Below, piece by piece: positions 8,413 through 16,723 of a stretch of DNA of 24,889 bases. The translations under genes were made by a program, and so were the position numbers. How positions within the stretch are numbered: position 1 is the first letter of the stretch; each line of letters begins with the position of its first letter. The DNA is from Rachicladosporium sp. CCFEE 5018. Its lineage: Eukaryota; Ascomycota; Dothideomycetes; Cladosporiales; Cladosporiaceae. The stretch lies in assembly GCA_002077045.2 (NCBI GenBank), contig NAEU01000614.1:1-24889 (forward strand), given 5' to 3'. Under the pieces are notes generated by a model that saw only the letters and a program-made list of their open reading frames with translations, had not been told where the DNA came from and ran no database searches.

Positions 8413-10620
8413 ATGGCCGACGAGGCCTGGGCGACACGCCGACCCTCGTCAAGCCTGATGGACTACGCAACACCTACCGACGATGAGTCGGCCGCGCTCA
8501 CTCGAATGCCTTCACAACTACACAGCAGAGCGAACCGCTTCTATGAGTCTCGACATCATGGCAAAGCGGCGGTCGGACACCCAAGACCCAGACAGATCAA
8601 GACCTCGCCCTCAGAACCCACAATGCCTATACCTATACCCTCGAACCCGAGCGTCATCCCGGGCAACACACTACCGTCTGCACCAGCGAGTCCTCCCACG
8701 CCGGCGCCGAGTCCAAGACCGCTGCAAGGGCAGCCTGACTGGAGCACCGCGGGCGTCACTGAAGACATCGGCGAGGTGGATATGGAGGACTCAATCTCGC
8801 TCGCCGATCACGCGAGCGGAGAAAGCGCGAGTATGTTTGGGTACAGACACATGCGTGCGACGTTTGCAGACTTCGACAGTGAGGCAAAGCAAAGGATGCT
8901 AGGAGAATTACTGAACATGTGCGATGGGCCGACGCTAGGCTGGGTGGCGCAGTTCGTTGCGCCGCGACTAAAGAGAGATCCATTTTCGTCCTTGCCAAAC
9001 GAGCTATGCTTGCGGATCTTGACGTTTGTCGATGATGCGACGACTTTAGCGAGAAGCAGTCAAGTGAGCAGAAGATGGAAAGAGCTTGTCGGTGACGATA
9101 TGGCGTGGAAGAGCTTGTGCGAGAAGCATGCATACCGACGCATGAGCGACGACATCCTACAGCAGCCCAAACCACGACCATCGTCTTGGCGCGGTTCAAG
9201 ACCCAGCTCGCCTACAGTCTACCCACAGACACTGCAGAGCCACCCTTATGGAGCGCGATTCAGCCCGACAGACTTCCCCGCATTGGCTCCTCTATCCTCG
9301 AGTGCGCCTGATTTGACAAGACACATGTCGATGGGAGCTGGCTTGAACGCGCTCCCACCTACGCTCACATTGCGAAGTAGTAGCAAACGTGCCAACCCCC
9401 GTCCAGCGGCTATGAGCTACCGCGCACACTACAAGCACCGCCATCTCATCTCCAAGGCATGGAAATCCGGCGGCCTCACATCGAGTCACACCATTACGCC
9501 CGACCAAGGTGTCGTCACCTCTCTGCACATGACCACAAGCTTCATCATTGTCGCCCTCGACAACGCCAAGATCCACGTCTTCAGCCTGTTAGGTGAGCAT
9601 CTCCGCTGTCTACAAGGTCATGTGATGGGTGTCTGGGCCACGGCGCCCTTCGGCGATACCCTCGTCTCAGGCGGCTGTGACCGCGACGTCAGGGTCTGGG
9701 ACTTGAACACCGGCCAAGCAGTGTACACGCTCCGCGGCCACACTTCGACAGTCCGCTGTCTCAAGATCTGCCCTGGACGCGGACCAGGACAATCTGACCT
9801 GGCTATTTCCGGATCCCGCGATACGACGCTTCGAATTTGGGACATTACTAAGGGCCATTGTAGACACGTCCTCGTCGGCCACCAAGCCAGCGTCCGCTGT
9901 CTAGACATCTCCGGCGACCTTGTCGTCTCGGGATCATATGACACCACAGCCCGCATCTGGTCGATCAGCGAAGGTCGCTGTCTTCGAACGCTGCAAGGCC
10001 ACTTTAGCCAGATCTACGCCATCGCGTTCGATGGCCGGAGAGTAGCCACAGGCAGCTTGGACACTTCTGTCCGTGTCTGGGACCCTAATACCGGACGCTG
10101 CTTGGCGCAACTCCAAGGCCACACGTCCCTCGTCGGTCAACTCCAGCTTCGCGGCGAAACGCTCGTCACTGGCGGTTCGGACGGGAGTGTGCGTGTCTGG
10201 AGTCTGGAAACTTACAGCGCAATCCACCGCCTCGCAGCGCACGACAACAGCGTCACATCGCTCCAATTCGACGACGTGCGTATCGTCAGCGGTGGCTCCG
10301 ACGGCCGAGTCAAAGTCTGGGACCTCGCTTCTGGTCGTCTCGTCCGCGAGCTTGGAGCACCTGCTGAAGCAGTCTGGCGTGTCGTCTTCGAGGAAGAGAA
10401 AGCTGTGGTGCTTGCTAGTCGCAACGGTAGGACTGTGATGGAGGTGTGGAACTTTGCGCCGCCGCCTGAAAGTCCCACGCTGCTTGCTGCGGGGCGGTGG
10501 GCGGGACTCAGCGATACAGCGCCACGGCCGTACGTGGAGCCTATGTTTGGGGAACGGCCGCGGTATGAGGATTTGATGGATGTTGATGGCGAGGGGAAGG
10601 AGATAGCGGGACCATCATGA
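8413..10620 (+). CDS. cdc4: Cdc4/Fbw7-type F-box and WD40 substrate receptor of SCF
   Basis: Substrate receptor of an SCF ubiquitin ligase: the F-box binds Skp1 and the beta-propeller binds phosphodegrons on targets such as CDK inhibitors and transcription factors; expected nuclear. The 735-aa protein has a disordered Pro/Ser-rich N-terminus, an F-box at about 188-235 (LPNELCLRILTFVDD, then WKELVGDDMAWKSLCEKH) and eight WD40 blades at about 360-690. The three arginines that hold phosphodegrons in Fbw7 are in place: Arg448 (TVRCLK), Arg469 (GSRDTT) and Arg495 (SVRCLD). Blade 3 carries an insertion of about ten residues (PGRGPGQSD). I start at ATG 8413 (AGCATGG, A at -3); the longer open frame upstream begins with GTG, not ATG. 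Met30/SconB is the main alternative, but the blade sequences match Cdc4 better as I remember them. Confidence 0.88.
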   Translation: MADEAWATRRPSSSLMDYATPTDDESAALTRMPSQLHSRANRFYESRHHGKAAVGHPRPRQIKTSPSEPTMPIPIPSNPSVIPGNTLPSAPASPPTPAPSPRPLQGQPDWSTAGVTEDIGEVDMEDSISLADHASGESASMFGYRHMRATFADFDSEAKQRMLGELLNMCDGPTLGWVAQFVAPRLKRDPFSSLPNELCLRILTFVDDATTLARSSQVSRRWKELVGDDMAWKSLCEKHAYRRMSDDILQQPKPRPSSWRGSRPSSPTVYPQTLQSHPYGARFSPTDFPALAPLSSSAPDLTRHMSMGAGLNALPPTLTLRSSSKRANPRPAAMSYRAHYKHRHLISKAWKSGGLTSSHTITPDQGVVTSLHMTTSFIIVALDNAKIHVFSLLGEHLRCLQGHVMGVWATAPFGDTLVSGGCDRDVRVWDLNTGQAVYTLRGHTSTVRCLKICPGRGPGQSDLAISGSRDTTLRIWDITKGHCRHVLVGHQASVRCLDISGDLVVSGSYDTTARIWSISEGRCLRTLQGHFSQIYAIAFDGRRVATGSLDTSVRVWDPNTGRCLAQLQGHTSLVGQLQLRGETLVTGGSDGSVRVWSLETYSAIHRLAAHDNSVTSLQFDDVRIVSGGSDGRVKVWDLASGRLVRELGAPAEAVWRVVFEEEKAVVLASRNGRTVMEVWNFAPPPESPTLLAAGRWAGLSDTAPRPYVEPMFGERPRYEDLMDVDGEGKEIAGPS

Positions 10621-11387
10621 GACTTCGTGGTAGGATGATATCATGAGAAGGCGGAGAAAGTCGTATCGTGTGCGCTTCTTTAGCAAGGCGCTGGAGGTGC
10701 TTTCTTCAAGCTTGACGAAGCATTGCAGGATGAGTCGATGTCTATGGAGATGGAAGACTTATGCATTGAATGATGGAAGGAGACGAAGCAATGCTTCATG
10801 CTGGGCTGGGTGCATCTGGGCGTTGCATTTATGGAATCGGTCCGCTCGTTGGAAGCGATGGGAAGGGTATTTGACAATTACTGCGAAGCACGATAGACCA
10901 CGAAGCCTGGTGTGTCCTGACTCGTCTATCTTAGGATCCCTCACCCTTGAATGCTCACTGCCTCTCCTGATACCATTGTATATCCGATTCGCGTAGCCCT
11001 TAATGTAGATCGACCTCGGCGCAACTGCCGAAGCCTTTGGACGTCACCTCATGGTTGTAAGGTAGGTACATTATGTATGCTACACTTTCGCTATCACTCC
11101 TTCGACATCGCAATCTGACTGAAGCATTCCTGCAATCCACCACCCTGATCTGATCAACAGACAGCGCGACTCACTGTAGCTCATCGGAATCGACAGTTTC
11201 ACGAGACAAATCCCCAGCACTTCCACCTTGGCCGCTGTAGCTGTCATAGCCCTGGATGACCTCTCGAAGCAATTAATCTCAAAACCCCATCCGCACACAA
11301 TCACTGGCTACAATCCACCATCTTCCAAGCGATCAAGTGGGCGGTACATCGCGTCTCGTCTTTGAACCCCGGGAAGGAACCTCAAAA
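10621..11387. other. Intergenic region, cdc4 3' flank and reductase promoter
   Basis: 767 bp between tandem genes. It contains a stop-free stretch of 117 codons at 10643-10996, unusually rich in Trp, Arg and Cys, which I regard as chance within the cdc4 3' flank. The segment 11300-11387 leads directly into the reductase ATG. I see no tRNA, repeat or conserved frame. Confidence 0.55.
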
Positions 11388-12412
11388 ATGCCCACCCGCG
11401 TCCTCATAGTAGGCGCCGGCGCCGTCGGCGCCTTCTACGGCTCCCGCCTCGCCACAACGCCCAACATCCTCGTCTCAGCACTCTGTCGCTCAAACTACAA
11501 AGTCGTCGCACAGTCCGGGTTCCGCGTCACTTCGCCGAAATTCCCAGATTACACCTTCCGCCCCCAGCATACCTTTGCCTCTCCGGCCGAAGCTAGGAAC
11601 GCGAAAGTGCATTGGGATTATTTACTCGTGAGCACGAAGGCGTTGCCGGATGTTAGTGATGACTCGGAGTTACTTGAGGGGTTGGTTGGGGATGGGACAG
11701 CTGTGGTGTTGGTGCAGAATGGGATTGGGGTTGAGGCGCCTTATCTCCAGCGGTTTCCGGGAGCGACGGTGCTGAGTGCTGTGACGATTGTGAGTGCTGC
11801 GCAGCCGGAGCACGGCGTGATCAAACATAATCGCTGGACGCGGATCTCTGTTGGACCGTACTTACCGCATCTGGATGCTGGTGGCGAGGGGACGAAGAGT
11901 AGTGACGCGGAGGCAGAGACGAAGGGAAAGGCGTTCGTGGAGATGTTGAAGCAAGGCGGTATCAACGATGCGGAAGTGTATGATCACGCTGGCTTGCAGT
12001 TTGTGAGGTGGCATAAGCTTGCTATCAACGCTGCTATGAATCCCTCCTCGGTGCTGTCGGGCGGCAGCGGAACCAAGCCATGTCTTCGGATTCTGAGCTG
12101 AGTCGGCATTTACTAGGCGTCATGAACGAGGTCCTCGAGACTGCGCCGAAGGTACTCGGCAAGCCGCTGCCTACGAAGCTTGCGCCTGCTGAGAAGGTGC
12201 TTGAGAGCACGAGGAAGAACAGCAGTGGCAGCAAGCCGAGTATGGCTATCGACTGGTCCGAGGGCAAGCGAATGGAACTCGAAGTCATCCTAGGCAACGC
12301 AGTCCGCCTCGCCCGCGAGAAAGGCGTAGAAATGCCGCGATGTCAGAGCATGTACGCCCTACTTCGAATGGCACAAGAGAACAGAGAGGCAGCGAAGAGC
12401 AGTAAACTCTAA
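11388..12412 (+). pseudogene. Ketopantoate reductase family gene (ApbA/PanE) with a one-base frameshift
   Basis: Family reaction: NADPH-dependent reduction of 2-dehydropantoate to pantoate in pantothenate and CoA synthesis, though fungi hold several paralogues of unknown substrate. The N-terminal Rossmann part has GAGAVG (9-14), the dinucleotide site, and CRSNY; the helical part has HKLAINAAMNPSS with Lys210 and Asn214, the conserved Lys/Asn pair. The first frame then stops after LSGGSGTKPCLRILS (stop about 12100). The expected continuation, MSSDSELSRHLLGVMNEVLETAPK, is in another frame from about 12079 to the stop at 12412 and ends with the family-like SMYALLRMAQ. Restoring the frame needs one extra base between about 12050 and 12080; no plausible intron does it. 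Joined length would be about 341 aa, normal for the family. I start at ATG 11388, as the upstream extension begins with GTG. It ends 21 bp from the convergent PRCC gene. Confidence 0.85.
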
Positions 12413-12433
12413 TCTTTGACGTACGCAAACGGC

Positions 12434-13531
12434 TTAGAAGCCATACTTACTCCCCGCCTCTCCCCTATTCCTCCTTCCCTCAGCCCACTTATCCTCCAAC
12501 GCCTCCCCCTGACTCTTCACATTATTCACCAGCTGCTGCAGACTATGTTTCCCCGGCGCCACAGCTTTCACAGCACGATGCTGCACCGCTTCGCCCTTCT
12601 CCAGCAACTCCCGATTACTAGCGTACTCGGCATCCATATTGAAGTGCGTGACTGTGAGAGTTTCCGGCGCGCCGTGCCGGCCGAAAAGCTGTCGGCGTTG
12701 CGCGGGCGTGAGGTTCATGTCTGAGGCTATGTCTGAGAGGGTGTTTGCGTTTGTGAGGGGGGCGGGTTCGCTGGTTGGTTCGGGGGCGTTGGGTGCCTCT
12801 ATGCTTGAAGGTGTCGAGAACTGGGGAGTATAGAAGCCCATGGGCTGCGGTGAGGGTACTGCGACGTCTTCTGAAGGTGTGATTGAGAAGAGCGAGGGTT
12901 TAGGTTGGGAGCTTGGTGCTGAGGTCGGAGGGTCGGGGTCTTTTGGCGTGCTGCGTGGTGTCGTGTCTTCGGCTGGAGGATCGGGCTTCTGTGCAGGCGC
13001 AGGCATAGGTTTCTTTTTCTTCTTGGCATTCGCCACACTTAGCGGCATGAATCTTGTGGCCTTTCCAGTGGTCTTGACTTCTGCTGGCTCCTTGGCTGGG
13101 TCATCGTCCGCTGCTGCGGCAGGTACTGCTGGTCCACCATCTTCACCCGCATCGTCGTACCCTCCAATATCCTCGCTCCCCTCTGTCCTCGGCGGCGGCG
13201 CTCGACTGAACGCAGCTTCCGAGCTCGTCCTCAAGCTGACGCCTGGCTTTGGCGCGTTGCCCTGAGTTGTGCGCTTGGGTGGTGGCAGCAAGCTATTGAA
13301 GCCCGTGAACGACCCGCTCGTCTTCGCCTTCTTGGCGACCGGCTCTTCTGAACCCTGCGACTGTCCGGGCTCTGCTTTGATGCTCGGTAGCTCGAATGTG
13401 ATCTTCTTCCGTGCTCCTCTTTTAGTTGCAAACTTGGCTGGCGGCGCTGTTGGTGCCGGGGCTACCTTCGCGGGTGCTGTCGCGGGCTCGGTATCGGACG
13501 TCTCGCTGTCAGAGTAGGCGACGAGTGCCAT
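12434..13531 (-). CDS. PRCC C-terminal domain protein
   Basis: 365 aa, single exon. The conserved part is the C-terminus (about 270-365): LTPAQRRQLFGRHG, NRELLEKGEAVQHRAVKAVAPGK written in pieces here, HSLQQLVNNVKSQGEALEDKW, and the terminal RNRGEAGSKYGF, which match the PRCC family (PF10253), described in animals as a splicing-associated, MAD2B-interacting mitotic regulator. The first 260 residues are low-complexity, rich in Pro, Ala, Ser and Lys, with basic patches (KRGARKK, NAKKKKK) that could act as nuclear signals. The N-terminal MALVAYSDSETSD resembles PRCC starts. It shares a 223-bp promoter with the divergent sin1 and is convergent with the reductase, 21 bp between stops. The function in fungi is inferred only. 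Confidence 0.8.
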   Translation of the reverse strand: MALVAYSDSETSDTEPATAPAKVAPAPTAPPAKFATKRGARKKITFELPSIKAEPGQSQGSEEPVAKKAKTSGSFTGFNSLLPPPKRTTQGNAPKPGVSLRTSSEAAFSRAPPPRTEGSEDIGGYDDAGEDGGPAVPAAAADDDPAKEPAEVKTTGKATRFMPLSVANAKKKKKPMPAPAQKPDPPAEDTTPRSTPKDPDPPTSAPSSQPKPSLFSITPSEDVAVPSPQPMGFYTPQFSTPSSIEAPNAPEPTSEPAPLTNANTLSDIASDMNLTPAQRRQLFGRHGAPETLTVTHFNMDAEYASNRELLEKGEAVQHRAVKAVAPGKHSLQQLVNNVKSQGEALEDKWAEGRRNRGEAGSKYGF

Positions 13532-13754
13532 AGCTGTGGACAGTGTACAGTCTCACTGTGTCAAGGCATTGCTGAGACCAACGAGATCTTGAAGTTGATA
13601 GACTGACTCGCGCCCAGATCGTCACCTCTTATCGCAGCTCCACTTCCACACGCACCCCACACTACGTGCATTACCTACCACTCTCTTTGTGCAACAACAT
13701 CGCCATGTAGCAGCATCTGCCAGCTGGTCTGGTGGGCCATACACATTACTCACC
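13532..13754. promoter_or_regulatory. Divergent promoter between the PRCC gene and sin1
   Basis: 223 bp separate the two start codons, so both promoters and both 5' leaders must fit here. No clear TATA box. The sin1 side is pyrimidine-rich (13670-13690) and holds an ATGTAG start-stop element at 13705-13710, 45 bp before the sin1 ATG. Confidence 0.7.
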
Positions 13755-16286
13755 ATGTCTCTCCTTCTCAATCAAGACTTCACGATCTACAATCTCCGCC
13801 TTGCCTATCTGAACACCAACCCAGACGGCGTCGCCGAACGCCTGATCACACTCCCGACCTCTGTACTCCATGAACCCGCCTTCCGCGCGGCCGGCTGGCT
13901 TCCGGACACCGCAGCAATCAAACGGTGCTACAGCCCCCCAATCCCGACTACAGGAGCCGCAGACTACTTCTCCCGACCCACTCGACAAGCAGCACTCGTG
14001 GATAGCCCAGAGGAAACACATGGCGGACTCGTGACAGGTCACAGAGGGAGCGAGGATACGATCAACGCAGGTGTATTGGGCGAGAAAGAGAGAAGACGAC
14101 GAAGGCAGAAGGAACGGGAGGGTGAAGAAGATGACTCTAGCGACTTGAGCGACGATAGCGAGGACGAGGACACGGCTGCGCAGAGTGTAAGGTTTGCTAA
14201 GATGCCGGTCAGGAGGAGAGAGGGTAGCAGCCCGTCGATCAAGGAGAGAAAGCCTGAGAGACAGACCAGTGATCGCTTGGAGGTTGGTGGGCCGGAGGTG
14301 AAAGTCATCAGTCCGAGTTTCAGGCAGCGGACTGATAGCCTGGGGAACGCGAGTAAGCCAATCACGGGGCGGCCAAGGAGAGACACGACTACCAGCTCGG
14401 AGATGTCGAGCGACAATGACATGCTGGACGTCTCCACTGCATTCAAGAGGAAACCGCCTTCACGAGCTGGAAGTCGGCCTGTCGATCGTACAACGCCAAT
14501 TACGGAAGAGGATCCCAATGATCCTGAGCTAGACGATGAGGAGGATGAAGAGGTTGCTGAAGCTAGTGACTTGAGTGACGAGTATGACGGAGACGACATT
14601 GCTGTGCCGTCACCTAATCTACTGGGTGGCCATGTAGCGACTACCTCGTCACCTCCACAGTATGACTTGAATGTGCCTCCTGCGATTACGCCTACACACT
14701 CTTCGCCTCGGAAGAATTCGAAAGATTCTCTTCCGAAACTGCCACGACTGCCATCTAACCGGCCGATGAGCACTGTGCCTCCTCGTAGCCTACTGACCAT
14801 AGGACTCAAGGGTGACAGCGGTACTGCGACAGACGAGAAGCCTTTTCAGAAACACGCCCAGCTATCTGGCAAGGGCGAAGCAAGTCCTCTATGGATCAAG
14901 ATCTACTACCCGTTCTCTGATAAGCCCTCGAAACCATTGGAAGTACCGATCCGTCGGACGCTGCCATCTGATGCTGGGCCACCCACAGTCAGCGACCTCA
15001 TCGGGTTGGCTTTGTATCGCTATGAAGAGGAAGAGGGCAAGCCTGTTCTGAAGCCGATTGATCAGAAGATCAGACGCTGGGAACTGCGCATGGTTGATGA
15101 TGGCGAGGTGGAGATGGATTTTTCAGCTCTTGACCGAGCAAAGCTCGTCACAGACTTCACGAGCAACAACAACAGGCCACCTCAGCGAAGAGCAAGAGAC
15201 AAGCCATGGGATGAGTTCGGTCTCGTGCGCGCGGATGGCGATGACGACGACGAAGCAGAGTCTATTGCACCTGCTCCAGCTTTGCCAATCCGAGGAGTGC
15301 CACCTCCAATACCTACCCCTACTCTACCCTCCGAGAGCATGCCACCTCCCGCAGCTCCCAGCCTCATCCCGAACCGCAACCCCATCACCGGTCCTTCATT
15401 CGCCTTGGCCAAAGCAGCGATTCGAAAAGACTCCACACTGCTCGACGCGCCGCAAGCGCCTACAGCAACCTCTACGCCCCGCACCGGCGCCCCAACGACA
15501 ATCACGGTCCACTTCACCGATACTCAGTCCTTCCAATCCACCACTCTTCTCTTGCAAACAACAGCAGACACCTACATCGCCGAACTGTTCGACATTGCAT
15601 GCGCTAGGCTTCGTCTGGACAAGGCACTGTATGTGCTCAAAGTCCGCGGCACCCAGACAGTCGCGCCCTCAGACCGCACAGTCGAAGCGCTCGGCTCAGC
15701 CTTACACCTTGACCTCGTGCGCCGTCGCTTCGGGGGCGTCGGTATCTTCGAATTCGGCCTCTCCGGTAGTCCCGGCTCAAGCTCACCAAACGCACCTCTC
15801 GAGCTTGTGCCCAACACTCCCCCAACAGCAAAAGAAGCCAAACGAAGGAAAGGCTTCGGCGTCCTGCAGCCGCAGCCCCAGTATCACCAAACCCTACACG
15901 CCACTGCATCTCTCGCCAACCTCACTCTGGGTCCCACGTCCGGCGTTGGACATAGGTACAACGTCCTCCGCAAACTGCCCCTCTCGTTCTCCGGCTCGCA
16001 TCCCCGCACCCTGGTCATCACGCCCGAGTTTCTGCAGATCTTACCCGGACCAGGTAATTCTGAGCCTGGGGAGCAGCCGGGTAAGGTGACGAATATCCAT
16101 ATGAGTAGTGTAGTTGGGGTGAAGTGCAGTAGGAAGCATCCCAAGGTTGTGAGGGTCCTTGTGTATCGGGAGAGGGAGACGAAGAGGTATGATTTTGAGG
16201 CTGAGGGAAAGGAGGAGGCGGAGCGGATTGTGGAGGATGTAAGGCGTGGGGTGGGGATGGGAGAGGTGGGGAGGGATGATGAATGA
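13755..16286 (+). CDS. sin1: TORC2 subunit Sin1/Avo1
   Basis: Scaffold subunit of target-of-rapamycin complex 2 that recruits AGC kinase substrates at the plasma membrane. 843 aa, single exon. Order: conserved N-terminal start (LLNQDFTIYNLRLAYLNTNP and LITLPTSVLHEPAF), acidic and Ser-rich linker with phospho-like SDLSDDSEDED tracts, CRIM domain at about 370-500 (SGKGEASPLWIKIYYPF, then TDFTSNNNRPPQRRARDKPW, a fungal hallmark), a Ras-binding-like ubiquitin fold at about 580-660, and a C-terminal PH domain at about 710-840 starting at YHQTLHATASL. The start is ATG 13755 (CACCATGT); the 22-codon upstream extension begins with GTG. The mRNA leader may carry an AUG-stop element. Family assignment is strong. 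Confidence 0.93.
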   Translation: MSLLLNQDFTIYNLRLAYLNTNPDGVAERLITLPTSVLHEPAFRAAGWLPDTAAIKRCYSPPIPTTGAADYFSRPTRQAALVDSPEETHGGLVTGHRGSEDTINAGVLGEKERRRRRQKEREGEEDDSSDLSDDSEDEDTAAQSVRFAKMPVRRREGSSPSIKERKPERQTSDRLEVGGPEVKVISPSFRQRTDSLGNASKPITGRPRRDTTTSSEMSSDNDMLDVSTAFKRKPPSRAGSRPVDRTTPITEEDPNDPELDDEEDEEVAEASDLSDEYDGDDIAVPSPNLLGGHVATTSSPPQYDLNVPPAITPTHSSPRKNSKDSLPKLPRLPSNRPMSTVPPRSLLTIGLKGDSGTATDEKPFQKHAQLSGKGEASPLWIKIYYPFSDKPSKPLEVPIRRTLPSDAGPPTVSDLIGLALYRYEEEEGKPVLKPIDQKIRRWELRMVDDGEVEMDFSALDRAKLVTDFTSNNNRPPQRRARDKPWDEFGLVRADGDDDDEAESIAPAPALPIRGVPPPIPTPTLPSESMPPPAAPSLIPNRNPITGPSFALAKAAIRKDSTLLDAPQAPTATSTPRTGAPTTITVHFTDTQSFQSTTLLLQTTADTYIAELFDIACARLRLDKALYVLKVRGTQTVAPSDRTVEALGSALHLDLVRRRFGGVGIFEFGLSGSPGSSSPNAPLELVPNTPPTAKEAKRRKGFGVLQPQPQYHQTLHATASLANLTLGPTSGVGHRYNVLRKLPLSFSGSHPRTLVITPEFLQILPGPGNSEPGEQPGKVTNIHMSSVVGVKCSRKHPKVVRVLVYRERETKRYDFEAEGKEEAERIVEDVRRGVGMGEVGRDDE

Positions 16287-16723
16287 GCTTACATGAAGTT
16301 CCATGAACGATATAACGGCAGGCGTCAAGGAGCACGTGACATGACCATCGTGGTTGCCATAGTGATCGTATCAACCCAAACCGGTTTAGCGCCGGCTGCT
16401 TTCCTGTTCCACCAGGCCAAAACACCCACCTCGAACTTGCGATACATCCATTGATATCCGGTGGCTACATCTTCCCTCTGGCAAACCTTTTCGCGCACGT
16501 TGTCAACGGTCGCTCACATACTATCATGACATAGTCGCGTACTCTTCGCTGCAACTCTCACTTCTCTACTACTGCGCTATCGCGTCTTGTTCTCAGGAAG
16601 GACAAGCGCGCATTCCACAACAAACCCGCTACCCGTGCATTTGGGCATACTGAGAGGCAATGGACACTGTATGAGACACCTCACCTCGAGTGTTCTGCTC
16701 ACGTGCCGTACAATATACTCACA
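16287..16723. other. Intergenic region upstream of bud4
   Basis: 437 bp between tandem sin1 and bud4. Two CACGTG palindromes lie at 16333-16338 and 16700-16705; this is the core site of bHLH factors such as Cbf1, but binding is unproven. Two upstream ORFs precede the bud4 start: 16660-16674 (four codons plus stop) and 16671-16838, which overlaps the bud4 start out of frame. No RNA gene or repeat seen. Confidence 0.55.

Noticed and set aside
10643..10996. 117-codon plus-strand frame after cdc4, beginning with ATG
   Set aside because: Composition is odd (many Trp, Arg, Cys), it has no recognisable domain, and it lies directly in the expected 3' UTR of cdc4. Treated as a chance frame.
12058..12104. 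A 47-nt intron that would repair the reductase frame
   Set aside because: Donor GTGCTG and acceptor CTGAG are poor, there is no branch site, and it would remove the conserved VLSGG segment.
14039..14809. 256-codon Ser-rich minus-strand frame inside sin1
   Set aside because: Exact antisense of the acidic and Ser-rich linker of sin1, where codon bias leaves the opposite strand open. No independent support.
15058..16089. 343-codon plus-strand frame overlapping sin1 in another frame
   Set aside because: Rich in Ser, Arg, Pro and Gln as expected for a shifted reading of GC-rich sequence. The sin1 frame here encodes the Ras-binding-like and PH domains.
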